In this document: in pieces, positions 10,448 to 21,329 of the stretch
Layout of the letters: each line of letters opens with the position of its first letter
How positions within the stretch are numbered: position 1 is the stretch's first letter
NCBI GenBank assembly: GCA_031771865.1
Contig: JASISA010000042.1
Span: 1,853,501-1,917,500, forward strand
Length of the DNA: 64,000 nucleotides
Source of the DNA: Nothophaeocryptopus gaeumannii
Taxonomy: Eukaryota > Ascomycota > Dothideomycetes > Mycosphaerellales > Mycosphaerellaceae
Direction: 5' to 3'
Program-made: the position numbers and the translations under genes
The notes under the pieces: model-generated
The model's input: the letters and a program-made list of their open reading frames with translations, nothing else
The model's database searches: none
Told to the model about the DNA's origin: nothing

Positions 10448-11540
10448 CTATTTCCTCGTCCTTACATGCCTCGCCATGCCCTTCTCGCCCATGATGAAGT
10501 CGTCCACCTCAACAACCCCCATCTTAGCCCTCTTTTCAGCTACCTTTGCCGGATATCTTACATATCTGACATTCGCTGCGTCAAATGCCGCCTCCACAGC
10601 CTTGTCTTGTCCCTCGTCTGCATCTTCCATCTCCGTAACCTCATTCCCGTGGCCCGACGTTGATCCCATCCTCTCCGCGTTGAGCACTAGCTCCGTGACT
10701 TCTTGCTTTTCCTCCGCTTCTGCAGTTAATACAAAGTCCATTGAGAAACTCCACTGGTACAGGACGAAGAGCGAGCCGATGCACCATTCGACTACGACTG
10801 ACACGTTGGAGATGGCGGCGTAGTGGAAGGCGACGAAGAGTATGCTGAGTCCAGCCTCCGTGACCACGAAGAAGAATTTGATCTTGTAAGACCGTCGGAC
10901 AAGGACGTTGGACGGGTATTTTTTGTAAACACGTCGTTTCTCGAAGGCCATACATACGGCGGAATTGAGGTAACCGACGCTGGTGGAGGTAGGGTCAGTG
11001 ATTGGTCTGAATGCGAGTACTTTCTTTCTGGTGCTGACTCACATGAACAACCCGATCATAGGCATATGAATGTTCTTATGGTTCCGGATATCGAATATGG
11101 TGAGGAGGATGACCCCGCATGCTCCCATGAGATTAAAGAAGGAAGCGAATCCAGTGAGGAGTTTGGCTCGTTGCGAGCTCACGTGTAGTAAGCGGCCTTC
11201 ATGTCGTAAATATCGCTCCACGCCAAATGCAAGTCCGAATATAACCGCAGTGATCACGCCTCCCGTAATGAATAGAGGTTTGCCCCATTCTGATGTCCCG
11301 ACGTCTGATATGTATGCGAAGTTTTGGTCCTTGGTCATTGAAGGGTAGTGTGGCAAGCCTTTCGCCACCCATGTCAGGAACATGGTAGCTAATGTTACTG
11401 CCGGCGAGTTAACCAAGCTGTGATAATGTGGTGAAAGCGATACGGCGGGGCTTACAAAGCCATGTTGCGCCAGATGCTACGGGTATGATCCAGCACGGTA
11501 TGCCAAGTAGTGTTGGAGACTGTCTGTAGAAAGAGAGCAT
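10448..11540 (-). CDS. Frag1/DRAM/Sfk1-family membrane protein
   Basis: Relatives are six-helix membrane proteins of the plasma membrane, Golgi or lysosome, linked to phosphoinositide signalling, GPI remodelling and autophagy. The exons on the minus strand are 11540-11456, 11397-11043 and 10979-10448, about 323 residues. The introns are 58 and 63 nt with GTAAGC and GTGAGT donors. Family features are SGATWLLTLATMFLTWVAKG (TM1), the luminal GLPHYPSMTKDQNFAYISD, further helices around FITGGVITAVIFGLAFGVE and GVILLTIFDIRNH, then SYKIKFFFVVTEAGLSILFV and SVVVEWCIGSLFVLYQWSFS. The C-terminal 90 residues are a charged cytoplasmic tail. The first acceptor (CCGGCAG) was chosen because an earlier AG gives the wrong frame. 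Confidence 0.85.
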
Positions 11541-12792
11541 CGTTTCGACGCTGGACAGGAATCAGTGATGGGGAGGCTGGAACAGCAAAGGTGCTCTCCG
11601 CACGGCTTCTACCAGACCCCTTCCCTACTTTATAGGTGAGGTTTGCTTGCGGATGGCGATGGATCTTGCTTGTGAAGGACAGTGCATGTGCGGATCGGAC
11701 AGCCTGATACTGGGAAGAAACATCAAGGAACGTAAGAATTCATCAACTTGGATCAGCAAAAGACATCGCGTCGAAATGAGAGGATGCGAGTACTTGCTTT
11801 GGACATGTGATGAGGTGCTTCTGTGAAGCTCGGAATCTCCCAAGCACAGCGTCCGAAACGTCGTCCTAGCTGAAATCGTGTGACAGTATCACACGGTTGT
11901 GAAGCTCTCCGTCACTACGGGACATGCTGTGACTGCATGTAGACGCCATTTTGTCGATGATTCGGTTCTCTGAAACGGCGATCGCCCATGAGAAGGAGTG
12001 ATGAGACAAGCCACAACGTCCGGAAAGATACACATATAAGCAGTCCCGGAACATCGAAGAGTCATTGTGCGGTCGTGCATCCCAACGCAACGAAGAAGCA
12101 CAGCATCGCCGAATGACCGCAACTCGCCCTTTTCGAAGGCATGGATGTGTGCATCCAGAACTAGAGTGATGGGACTGCCGTTCTTGTCAGCAAGGCGATA
12201 ACAAGGGGCACGGTGGAATACAAAGCATCATTGTTATTATCTTGCAGGGTGACGCAGCTCGCCTGCGTAGTGACAGGAGACAGCATGATACAGTGGGAAT
12301 GAGAGAGAGAGTGCATAGTGTCGCACTGAAACACTGTGCCGAAAGGTAAATATGGCCACTCATGGGCCGTTTCTGTGAATCTGATGCATGAGGAGAGTGT
12401 TCACATCAGAGCTCATCTGATTTCACGCGAAGCACATTCGCTCATACCCACTGTAGGAAAGCAGACGAATCATGGCGGGCCATGATGAGGATGAGGATGT
12501 GACGAAGGAGTGATGATGTCTAGGCCAAGGAAAGCAGGTGCAAGGAGCGTTTTGGGTCCCCCGCCTCCCGTGAAGCTTGGCACACGGCTCGGGATGTGGG
12601 GCAAAGTGGGGATGGCCCCGGCCGGCGGTCAAAGCCAAAGGACTTCGAGTATCACGTGACAAGTGCATGAGAAAGCTCACCTGAAGCGATGGCAGGAAGG
12701 AGCGATCCCCCGAAGAGTGCCATGACTGGAGTCTACTCTACCTTGACCAGACGAACACGTACAGAAATCTATTGGGATTACTCATCTACTCT
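11541..12792. other. Intergenic, no supported gene
   Basis: About 1.25 kb with only short frames lacking ATG-led models or domain resemblance. Nothing repeat-like was noticed. Confidence 0.5.
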
Positions 12793-13608
12793 TCACAATC
12801 GGCGACGTAGAAGCTCGAAGACCACTCCCGCTACCAATACCGTCGGACACGCCACTTTGGCAAGATTCCAGGCAATGAGGTTCAGAGCCCTCTTCTGATG
12901 TCCAACTGTCATTGCGACTGTCTCCGCGCTCGGGTTTCCTCTTGGAAACGGATATTGTCGAACCTCTTTGCCCAAGAAGTTGCAGAGGGGCTCCCAACCC
13001 TCGCTCAACTGCATCCTCAGTAGCGGCCTGCCTTGCGCTGCAGCCTTCGCAACGATGCCCGCATTATGCTCCAGATATACCGCCCTCGCGTTCTCCCGCA
13101 TTTCCTTCCGATTCCTAGCTCTTGTCATGTACAGCCAGAGCCGATTCATGGACATATTGGGATTCCTGGGCAGAAGGCCGATGTCAAGAGCGAGCGCGAG
13201 GGCGATTATGTATCGGCGGAAGCCGAATACCGTGGAGAAGACAACTGCGTCTATGCTTGGATACCAGGACTCCACGTCCCGCTCGACCAGCACAACTTTG
13301 GCTTCGGGATATGCGTCCATGAGCTCTGACCAGAAGGCACAAGCGGGCATGTCGGTCACGGCCATGCAGTCTCCTAGCAATTGATCGAAGTCTGCTCGTG
13401 TGATTGGTGCTGGACGAGGGCCGTATTTGCGATCTGTGAAGTCGGACCAAGGGTATCCATCCTGAGGACCCTTCGCCAGCTCGAAGCCATGGTACACTCG
13501 GTTGTAGCCCAGACTCTCAAGAGCTCTTTTCATGCTTTCGGTACCGGTCCTGGACATGCTGAGAGCCAGGACCTCCATTGGCACCTTTCGCCCTGGCTCT
13601 TCGTCCAT
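12793..13608 (-). CDS. Sulfotransferase-like P-loop protein (fungal Sulfotransfer_4 type)
   Basis: Members of this fungal family share the sulfotransferase P-loop fold, but their substrates are mostly unknown. The open frame continues upstream without an ATG, so the start is set at MDEEPGRKVPMEVLALS (ATG 13608-13606), giving 271 residues. A second possible start lies ten codons later. Visible motifs are LSMSRTGTESMKRALESLGY (phosphosulfate-binding loop and helix), YHGFELAK, DFDQLLGDCMAVTDMPACAF, PEAKVVLVERDVESWY (the strand and helix of the 3'-phosphate site) and LSEGWEPLCNFLGKEV. The C-terminus ends in a hydrophobic helix followed by RRR. It is intact and single exon. Databases often mislabel this family as NAD-dependent epimerase; no Rossmann motif is present. 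Confidence 0.8.
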   Translation of the reverse strand: MDEEPGRKVPMEVLALSMSRTGTESMKRALESLGYNRVYHGFELAKGPQDGYPWSDFTDRKYGPRPAPITRADFDQLLGDCMAVTDMPACAFWSELMDAYPEAKVVLVERDVESWYPSIDAVVFSTVFGFRRYIIALALALDIGLLPRNPNMSMNRLWLYMTRARNRKEMRENARAVYLEHNAGIVAKAAAQGRPLLRMQLSEGWEPLCNFLGKEVRQYPFPRGNPSAETVAMTVGHQKRALNLIAWNLAKVACPTVLVAGVVFELLRRRL

Positions 13609-14274
13609 TTGCAAGGTGGAAGAATTTGAGGTGTATCTGGTATGGCTTCGTCCGTGAGACAGTTTGTTCAAAGGTAGGAAGCTTTCTGGTCAAGTATAAA
13701 ACATTGCTCACTAGCCTGAGAAATGGGAATGTAGGGCACTTGATTCGATCCTTCGTCATCCCAAAAGCGGTCAGCGCTGCGGTTCGCGGACCTCAGGTGG
13801 AGACATCTTCTTCTGCTTTCATACTTCGACATTAACGCCCAGCGTGTAGACTCAGTCAGGTATGTTGACTGTCACGACCTTCCCTTCTCAATCGCAGGTC
13901 ACGTCGATGAAAGACATCGTCCTAATCTACGGTTCCGCGTTGCTTTCACGTCCAACTTTGAAAGTCAGTGCTGCCAGGCAATAGGTTCTGTCTTCATATG
14001 AAAATCGGACTGAGAATGAAAGATACTTGGGTTGGGTCGTAAGCATGAAATGCCCGGGTGTGCGGCAAAGAAGGAAGTTTGGCTGCGACTTCCAGCTGCA
14101 GTCGTTATGACTCAGCAAGAAGCGAAGCATGAAGCGATAACGAGCGATGAACGACGTGGAAGTTCCGACTCCGTATCGTAGACCTGAACTCTTCACTTTC
14201 GATAACGCAATTGACCTCACCTGTCTTTCAAGCTGACTTCGACGCTCAAAGTTCACAAAGACGAGTGACAAACC
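13609..14274. other. Divergent intergenic region
   Basis: About 0.67 kb between the minus-strand sulfotransferase-like gene and the plus-strand methyltransferase. It probably contains both promoters; no specific sites were identified. Confidence 0.4.
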
Positions 14275-15245
14275 ATGTCTACCAACAACGCCACGGCTTC
14301 CAAGTCGTCGATATACGACCAAGACGATGCATTTTGGGAGAACTACATCAAAGGCCGCCCACAAGTCCCCGACTCTCTTCTTAACAGGATCTTCGAATAT
14401 CACAAGAGCCATGGTGGCGAATTCGTCACAACCCACGAAGCAGGTGCTGGAATCGGCGTCCTAACCCACCGCCTCCTTCCACACTTCTCCAAACTTCTCC
14501 TCTCAGACGCATCAGAATCAAACATTAAAGTCGCTAAAAGTCGATTCCAGCAAGACGACACTTCGAAGCTTGAAGTTCGTGCAATCAAATTAGAAGACAG
14601 CTGCCCTTCATGGATCCCACCCGGAAGCGTCGATGTAGTCCTCGCAGCAAGCATGATGCATCATACCAACGTCCCAGCATCCATCGACGCTGTGGTCAAA
14701 CAATTAAAACCTGGCGGAACATTCGCCATGTCCTGTCAAGGCCTCGTCGTGCTTTCCGACAACAGGATCCAAGATCTCTGGGGAAAGTTGTTGCACAAGG
14801 GAATTGAGCAAACGCTCTTAACGCCCACGACACTTGCGGACAAGGGGAAGAGCGCTGCGATGATTGAGAGGATGGCTACTTCAGCAAGCGCATACGAAGC
14901 CATCGCGCTCCCAAACTAATCTTCGAAGCTGGCGTTGTTCGAAATTACATCAATTTTCCAGAGGGGTGGAGTTGGTATGAAGAGCATATCCCGCCTGCTC
15001 GCCGAGATCTGGTCCCGGAGGTGTCGAGAGTCGGGGAGAACGATCGGTTTTTCAGAGAGAATATGCCAGGAGGAGAGGTGAAGTATGATTTTGAGGGCTT
15101 CAAGGAGCATGTTCATACGTTTCCATTGTGGAACGATAAGGCGGCGTATGAGGAGGACTGGAGGGACATTGAGGAGGCTTTTGGGGGGAGGCCGATCGAG
15201 GGAGTTTGTCCGGCTGTTTTGGTGCTGGGGACGAAGAGGGCGTAG
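14275..15245 (+). CDS. SAM-dependent methyltransferase (Tmt1/Crg1-like), one frameshift
   Basis: A class I small-molecule methyltransferase. Residues 1-60 hold YDQDDAFWENYIKGRPQVP, followed by motif I EAGAGIGVLTHRLL, the acidic loop LLLSDASESN, SVDVVLAASMMHHTN and LKPGGTFAMSC. The first frame ends at TAA 14917-14919 after AIALPN. The next frame carries the rest of the fold without a gap: IFEAGVVRNYINFPEGWSWY, FEGFKEHVHTFPLWNDKAAY and CPAVLVLGTKRA, ending at TAG 15243-15245. One base seems to be missing in the short A run before CTAATC at about 14914. The homopolymer context makes an assembly error possible; otherwise the gene has lost its last 110 residues. Yeast Tmt1 methylates trans-aconitate, but fungal relatives vary widely in substrate. 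Confidence 0.75.
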
Positions 15246-15829
15246 AATCGGCACGAAACGTGGATGAGGGACATTCTGGAGATCGGGGCTGTACAATCAG
15301 GCGTGAGTCAATGATTACAATGCTGTGAAATTGTGTTATTTGACATATCGTCTAAGAATCGGAGCAACTATGTGCAGCTATCCTAACCTCCTCTTCCGCC
15401 TTAATCCCTCGACTTCCGAGCCAGCAGACATACACTTTTGACTCAATGTGTCTACATTGACTTCGCGCGAGCCTTTGCAACGAAGAGCACACGCACAACG
15501 CATTGTCACGATGTCCTTTGTGCCAGCGCTTTGATTTCTTTGATCAACTGTGGTTCGCAGTTGATCACGGGGGTCAGCTCAGACATGGGATTGTCTCAGC
15601 TGTTTAATACAACGACATTATCGCTGGGAACCCACAATGCTCTTGAACCCGGATACTGATATAAAGTCTCATAGCTGTCGTTCCTCGCCATGTTTCCTCC
15701 CGTTTTCACGCCTCAAGAAATCGAGATCAATCATCAAGCCGACATTGGATACACAACATCAATCAGACCAATCGCAAACAAGAAAACAGTGGCCAATAAC
15801 CTTCCAACCACATCTCGGGGCCAAGCAAG
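15246..15829. other. Intergenic, no supported gene
   Basis: About 0.58 kb; only small unrelated frames. The last 100 bases are A/C-rich and probably promoter of the RING gene at 15830. Confidence 0.4.
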
Positions 15830-16735
15830 ATGTTCTCAACTAAAGAAGAATTCCTGGTCGTAGGCCTCATTCACTGCCAGGCTCCAAAAGAGCAACATTG
15901 CGAGTGCCCGATATGCCTCTTGACAAGAATAGAGCCAACGGAATTGACTTGTGACTGTAAGTCGAAGATCGACTGTCGTGAATGTATTCTCGCTCACCTC
16001 GACAACAGCCCACAGTGTCCGTTCAGACATAAGCTCTATCGCAAGCCCAAAGATATCGAAGACCTCATCAACAGCCCTGATTACCAGCACGAGACATTCA
16101 ATCTAGACGTCGTACATTTCGTCGACGAAGAGACGGGAGATTTCTTCTGAATCGCAACTGCTGACCAACACGATGAAGAACTCATAGAAGTCATCACGAG
16201 GTTCTTTCACTTCGTCTCCGCAGACCTCGATGCCGCGGCCGCAGAGGGCATCGCACAACGATACATGCCGACAACCGACCACGTAATAGTCGATCTACAT
16301 ATCGTCACCGATGCCATCCTCCTGCAAGCAAACCACTCCCTCGCCGGCGCTCACCTCAACGACCACCCTTACACGGCTTCCGAGAAGGCCGATCTTGGTC
16401 TCCTCCGCACCGTGCACTCAGTCTGTCGAGTTCTTCAAGACGAGCAGATGGAGACGAAGGAATGGCTCACAACGAATGAGTTGTGGTTCGGGATGACTGA
16501 GGGGTTGATCTATGAATTGTCAAGTGTGAGGAATGTTTCGGATGAGGTGAAGGCGTTGTTCGATAAGAATGGTGATTTCTTCCATGCCGCACAGGAGAGT
16601 GACCCGAGGTTAGCAGCGGATTTACAGGAGGTCTTGAACAGAGTTATGATGTTGAGCTGGCAGTTGCCGAGATTTTGGGATGCTGAAGAGGAGGGGCATG
16701 ATGGTGTTGAAGAGAGCGAAGATAATGTTGCGTAG
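15830..16735 (+). pseudogene. Small RING-type protein interrupted by an in-frame TGA
   Basis: The first 106 codons encode a RING-like zinc module: CECPICLLTRIEPTELTCDC, then DCRECILAHLDNSPQCPF. The last pair reads CPF-R where a cysteine is expected. TGA at 16148-16150 follows GDFF. The same frame stays open for another 195 codons (IATADQHDEELIEVITRFF...; TTDHVIVDLHIVTDAILLQA...) to TAG 16733-16735. The composition on both sides suits one protein of about 301 residues: RING plus a helical C-terminal region. CGA to TGA would be one transition. A hidden intron was sought (CTGACC and ACTCATAG lie downstream), but no GT donor keeps the frame. Two separate genes are less likely because the second half lacks a nearby upstream start. 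It may have been a ubiquitin ligase. Confidence 0.6.
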
Positions 16736-16959
16736 AGTCGATAGATTGTGTCGAATGCCTTGACCGGGAGTAGCTATGAACAAAACAAACAGCTTCTCTG
16801 CTGTGAATCTCCTTCTCCCTAGGCCATTCACAGTCTCTTGGAAAGGTCTATTCCACAGCTCACACTTCGCAAGGCCGATACAAAGACCAGCATAGCAACC
16901 CTCTACAGCACACGTCATCAGCAACACCCATACACGGCTATCGACCGAAAGACTTCATC

Positions 16960-17427
16960 ATGTCGTCCCTACCAACACGTACAAAGTTCTTCCACAATGA
17001 CTCAGGTCTCATTCGACGCCACGTCTCGAACGAGCCATGCTACATCTGCATGCTCGAGACTGCACAGGATCCGCGCAAGACTACTTGCAAATATACCACA
17101 GCCGTGTTTTGCAAGGCCTGTCTAAAAATCTGGCTTAGAGGCCACAAGACCGCACCATGCTGTCGACAGACTGTCTAGTTTAATGAACCACCAACCATTT
17201 TTCATGAGCACCGCCAGTACGAGACCTTCGGTCTCCAGGTCTACCGTGGGACAGATTCCTCTCTAGGACAACAACGCCCACTTCGCTCCGCCGGGTCAAG
17301 CCGAGGATATCCTAATTAAAGCCTGCCGTCAGATATTCCTCGCCGGTTCTAACCACGCTTGGATGGTGCAGAAGTTCAGCCAGGCGCTTGGCTACGAGAC
17401 TTGGCTCAATGAGAGAGAATTTCTTTG
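16960..17427 (+). pseudogene. RING-type protein relic
   Basis: ATG 16960 opens 72 codons with CYICMLETAQDP, then CKYTTAVFCKACLKIWL and APCCRQTV, a compact RING-like set of Cys residues. TAG 17176-17178 ends it. The frame then continues with FNEPPTIFHEHRQYETFGLQ. After a one-base shift near 17265 the sequence reads APPGQAEDILIKACRQIFLA and ends SQALGYETWLNEREFL at TGA 17425-17427. A stop plus a frameshift suggest a dead copy of a RING protein of about 155 residues. It lies 0.2 kb downstream of another broken RING gene but is not closely similar to it. Confidence 0.55.
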
Positions 17428-18391
17428 AGAGGGGTGGGATGGACAGCTGTTGAGATAAGGAGATGATGAGGAGGAGTAGACCGTTGCTTTGGATTTGGCG
17501 GAGGTTGTATTCTTCTATCTGCCTCGAGCAGATGAGACTACCTAAGCAGCAGACCTTCAATTGGGATATTTGGTTTGGAGGAGTTTGCTTCAGGTTTCAA
17601 TCCTTCTTCCTGCTTCAAGCAGATGAGACTATGCACGGTCGACCCTTTATCGGGATATATTCGCAGCGTTTGAAGTTGGCACCTGTGAAAACATTCATTC
17701 CGTTCTTGAGTCTTTGAATAGAATGTACGACAGTGCAGTCCTGTGCGACCGGTCGTTTGGATATCATCGGCGCAAATGCAGGCAACATCGCTTCTCATCC
17801 AGCTTTCGTCTCCCATTTCTCCCTCTCATTTTGCTCATCGTTACGTGCATCTTATGAAGCTTCCAACTCATATGTTCAATCTCAAGGCCTGCGGATATTG
17901 ATGTGAAGGGACGAAGCATTCTCGCTTGCTTCTCTGAAATGGTATGTTGGAGACGAGCGGCTGCATGTGCCCACCGAAAATGGCGACTCGGCCCGCAAAC
18001 GAACACTTCAAATCCACGTGCTGCATTGTGTCCGCATGTTGAGGAGGTGTCATTCTCCTCAAAAGGCATGTGCAAAGAAGACGTGCAGTCAACGTGCAGT
18101 CCCAAAGCCCAGAGTCCAGACGCACAATCCGCCAGTGACATCACACGGGTCAGACCCCGCCGCGAGAGTCGGCAATGTTGCTGTCGTGCAACCGCCCCGC
18201 CATGCCATTGACGTGGAGCATTATCAGCAGGCGGTGATCGGCGAATGCAAGCAAGGGAGAAGAAATAAAAAGTGAAGTCAGCAGCTCATTCTGTTTCCTC
18301 CATCAAGGTCTCTCGCCTACTCATCCACTTGCCACACAGACTCGAGACCAACCAATCACACACCCTTGTTCATAGTTCCAGAATTGCCAAA
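17428..18391. other. Intergenic, ADH promoter side
   Basis: About 0.96 kb without a supported gene. The stretch just before 18392 is C/A-rich, as in fungal 5' UTRs. Confidence 0.4.
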
Positions 18392-19618
18392 ATGGGCGAG
18401 ATACCCAAGAAGATGAAGGCCATTCAGGTCGTGGAGTTCAAGAAGCCATATGAGATTCGAGAGGTTGATGTATGCAAACCTCCACCTCAGTCCCGGTGGA
18501 CATCATCCTGACCATATTTGATGCTTCTGCAGGTTCCAACCAACCTCGCCGAAAACGACCTCCTCGTCAAAGTCGCCGTAGCCTCCAACTGCCACACAGA
18601 CTCCATGGTCCAACAAGGGGTCTTCGGTGCTCCGCTCCCACAAACCGCATCGCACGAAGGTTCCGGCACAGTCGTAGCCGTTGGAAGCGCCGTTCAGAAA
18701 TTCAAAGTCGGTGATCGGGTGATGTGCGGTCTGCCTCTGCACCCTTGTGGACATTGCGGCGACTGTCTAGGACCCGAGAATCAGACACAGTACTGCATGC
18801 AGCTTGAGGGGCATATCGGCGTGCAGACGAATGGGTGTTTTGCGGAGTATGTCAAGTGCGATTCGAGGAATACTACCATTCTGCCGAATGAGGTGTCGTT
18901 CATGTCTGCTGCTCCTCTGGCCTGCGCTGGACGAACAGTCTGGCGAAGTGTCTTGAAGACGGAACTGAAGAGTGGCGAGTGGGTTTGCTTCATCGGGTCC
19001 GGTGGTGGCCTTGGTCATCTCGGCATACAGTTCGCCAAGGCCTTGGGATTGAAAGTCATTGGTGTCGATGCAAGAGACGAGGGCCTGGAGTTGACGAAGA
19101 AGTATGGAGCAGACATCGTCGTGGACGCTCGAAAGGGTAAAGAGTCCGTGGTGAAGGAGGTCCAGGCTGTGACCGGCGGACAAGGCGCGGACAGCACCAT
19201 TGTGCTTGCGGACCAAAAGGACTCGATCGGGCTTGGCTGCGCATCGACAAAGATGCACGGGAGGCTTGTGCAGATCGCACAGCCGGATGTTCTCGAAATT
19301 CCATTCCCGGAGATCATCTTCAGAGATATTCGTATTGTCGGGTCTTTGATTTCCAGCGAGGAGGAGTCGAAGGGTATGCTGAAGTGCATCGCAGAGCACG
19401 GTGTGACTGTGACTACACAGCCATTCTACGGGCTGGACAAGATATTCGAGCTTATCGAGCTGGGTAAGTTCTTCCAATTCATTCAGAATTCGGACAAAGA
19501 TTCGGAAAGCTGACAGATCTTGTTCGTAGTTCACGGTGGCAAGTTGAAAGGCAAAGCCATCATCGTTGTGGACCCAGAACAAATCGAGCACGAGAAGAAG
19601 ATTGGAGCCAAGTTCTAG
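18392..19618 (+). CDS. Zinc-dependent alcohol dehydrogenase (MDR superfamily)
   Basis: A cytosolic NAD(P)-linked medium-chain dehydrogenase, likely for primary alcohols/aldehydes. The exons are 18392-18469, 18533-19463 and 19530-19618, 365 residues, with introns of 63 and 66 nt (GTATGC...TGCAG and GTAAGT...CGTAG). The catalytic zinc ligands are Cys in ASNCHTDSM and His in TASHEGSGTVVAVG. The structural zinc loop CGHCGDCLGPENQTQYC holds four Cys. The nucleotide fold starts at CFIGSGGGLGHLGIQFAKAL with the GxGxxG-like turn, followed by VIGVDARDEGLEL. The last exon supplies VHGGKLKGKAIIVVDPE. No break was seen. A reader ignoring the second intron would stop early at FIQNSDKDSES. Confidence 0.93.
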
Positions 19619-20175
19619 TTCTAGGTAGCCGAAATCGACAGACCCATGCGTGTGAAACAACGCAGGAGCCACTTCGTCTCAGATGCAGATTGTGCTCGTT
19701 ATACCGTCGGATCGTCGTTCGTGCTCCGGCGAATTGATAGTACGTTTCCGTGACTGCTCAACCTCCTATCTCCGTCCTAGGCTGGCTCACTCTCGACCAC
19801 CGGCCGTTCTGGTCAGATCGATCAATTGACACCCAGACAACAGAGCAAGCGAGCGTCATGGCCCTACGAGCCGGATGGTGTTCAACATGCATAACGTCGT
19901 CTGGCCAGAGTTGACTAGTGTCCACATCGTATCCAGAATCCCGAAGTGAAGTTGCAGTGCCACTAAGTAGCTCCGTCAAAAACTGGGTAGCCGAGAATCG
20001 CTGGCCATCTCTGTGTGACGCAGCAACATAAATGGCAATCACGATGAGTCGGGAAGTTTCTCGTTCTTTCGTGCCTAGTGGGTATCCTCAAGCTTCAGCA
20101 ACTGCCAAAATCACATTTGCCGTGTACCGCAGACAAAGAGCAGCGGTATGCAGGTCGATTCTCGCCATAACAGTC
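19619..20175. other. Intergenic, no supported gene
   Basis: About 0.56 kb; one 94-codon minus-strand frame (19758-20042) has no recognisable content. Confidence 0.4.
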
Positions 20176-20643
20176 TCAATGGACCAGTAGAATCGTGGGT
20201 ATCAAGCCATAAGTGGGCGTACGCGGGATGTCAGTGAAGTTCGTGTTCGCGCTGGACTCTGCTTCAGGAATACCAAGGAAATCCCATACGAACTGAGCGT
20301 TGGCGAGAACCTCCGTTACGGCCGCGAAGGAATCTACCTTCTGGAAGAGCACCACTCGGCAAGTCGGACGAGTGTTTGGGTTCGACGTAGTCTTGAACCA
20401 GGTTGCCAGACAGTACAGATCAAAGATATGGCCATATTTAGTGATCTTGACCGCGCTCATAAGCGGTTCGTGGCATATCGCACATCCGTCGGAGAGGTCG
20501 ATTGGCTCTAGTCCTCTGCTCAGGAATTCGGCGTAGCAAGGCGGGGGCTTGGAGACATTGGCTGCGTCCAATCTGCTGATTTCTTCGGCTTGGTATTTTG
20601 GATTGTGCTTTTTGCTCCCATGATGAATCGAAGTCTTCTCCAC
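20176..20643 (-). CDS. RING-H2-like protein, 5' end unresolved
   Basis: The frame of 155 codons contains DGCAICHEPLMSAVKITKYG, then HIFDLYCLATWFKTTSNPN and TRPTCRVVLF. This is a RING pattern in which the last pair should be CPxC but reads RPTC, so one zinc ligand is missing. The frame opens with GTG, not ATG, and no in-frame ATG precedes the RING, so either a 5' exon was missed or the gene is decayed. The C-terminal 60 residues have no known domain. It belongs with the other small RING genes of this window by architecture, not by close sequence identity. Confidence 0.5.
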   Translation of the reverse strand: MEKTSIHHGSKKHNPKYQAEEISRLDAANVSKPPPCYAEFLSRGLEPIDLSDGCAICHEPLMSAVKITKYGHIFDLYCLATWFKTTSNPNTRPTCRVVLFQKVDSFAAVTEVLANAQFVWDFLGIPEAESSANTNFTDIPRTPTYGLIPTILLVH

Positions 20644-21329
20644 TTTCGTTACGGATACAGACTTCCGGCAGATAGCTACTGAGACTGAATCGAAGAGAGT
20701 CCGTGGCCAAGTCTGAGTCTTAGCAAGTTCCCTGCCTCATACAATGCACCTACCACCTCTGTTGCAGCACTCACGAGCTCTCGGCTCATAAGGCGGAAGC
20801 TGTTGCCCAATGCCGTGTGACCCGATTGTAGTCAAATCCATGTACCCAACTGGCCATGCTCTCGTGCTCTTGTGTATGAGATCCGCACGCCTACCAAGCA
20901 TATTGTCAGCGGATGAATTCGCTTGGATCATTGCTGGGCAGGGCACAAGGCTTCAAGGACTCGTAAGCAACTGCGGTCGCCATCGTCGTTGAGAATCATG
21001 AGGCGCTGTGTGATCCGCTTGAACAGTCAAATTGCCATGCTCGCTGCGATGATGGGGATTCCTGTTTGATACGATACGAACAAAGACGCGTCGAGGAGGT
21101 TGAGGTCGCGACCAAACAAAGTTTCGGTGTCGGGATACAGTCCTTGCTCGGCATCACTCGGCTCAAGCAGACCGAGGCACGACAAGACGGATAAGAATCG
21201 TGAAGTGTGTGAACAAGTCTATTCTTCTGTTAATAACACATCTGGCGTATCATTTCCAATGCGATTCTGTGCGCCTCAGCGCCAGATCCCATCTCTAGTT
21301 CGCATTCCCTCGAATGCTTCCATTCCCAA
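20644..21329. other. Intergenic, no supported gene
   Basis: About 0.69 kb upstream of the RING frame and downstream of the monooxygenase; nothing supported. Confidence 0.4.

Noticed and set aside
10059..10823. Long plus-strand ORF over the 3' half of the Frag1/DRAM gene
   Set aside because: It is antisense to a well-supported membrane protein and to the end of 9479-10300, with no domain of its own.
16100..16190. Intron that would remove the TGA in the RING gene
   Set aside because: A branch-like CTGACC and an acceptor ACTCATAG exist, but all GT donors upstream give a length that breaks the downstream frame.
18767..19672. 301-codon minus-strand ORF
   Set aside because: It lies wholly antisense to the zinc alcohol dehydrogenase; its composition follows from the codon bias of that gene.
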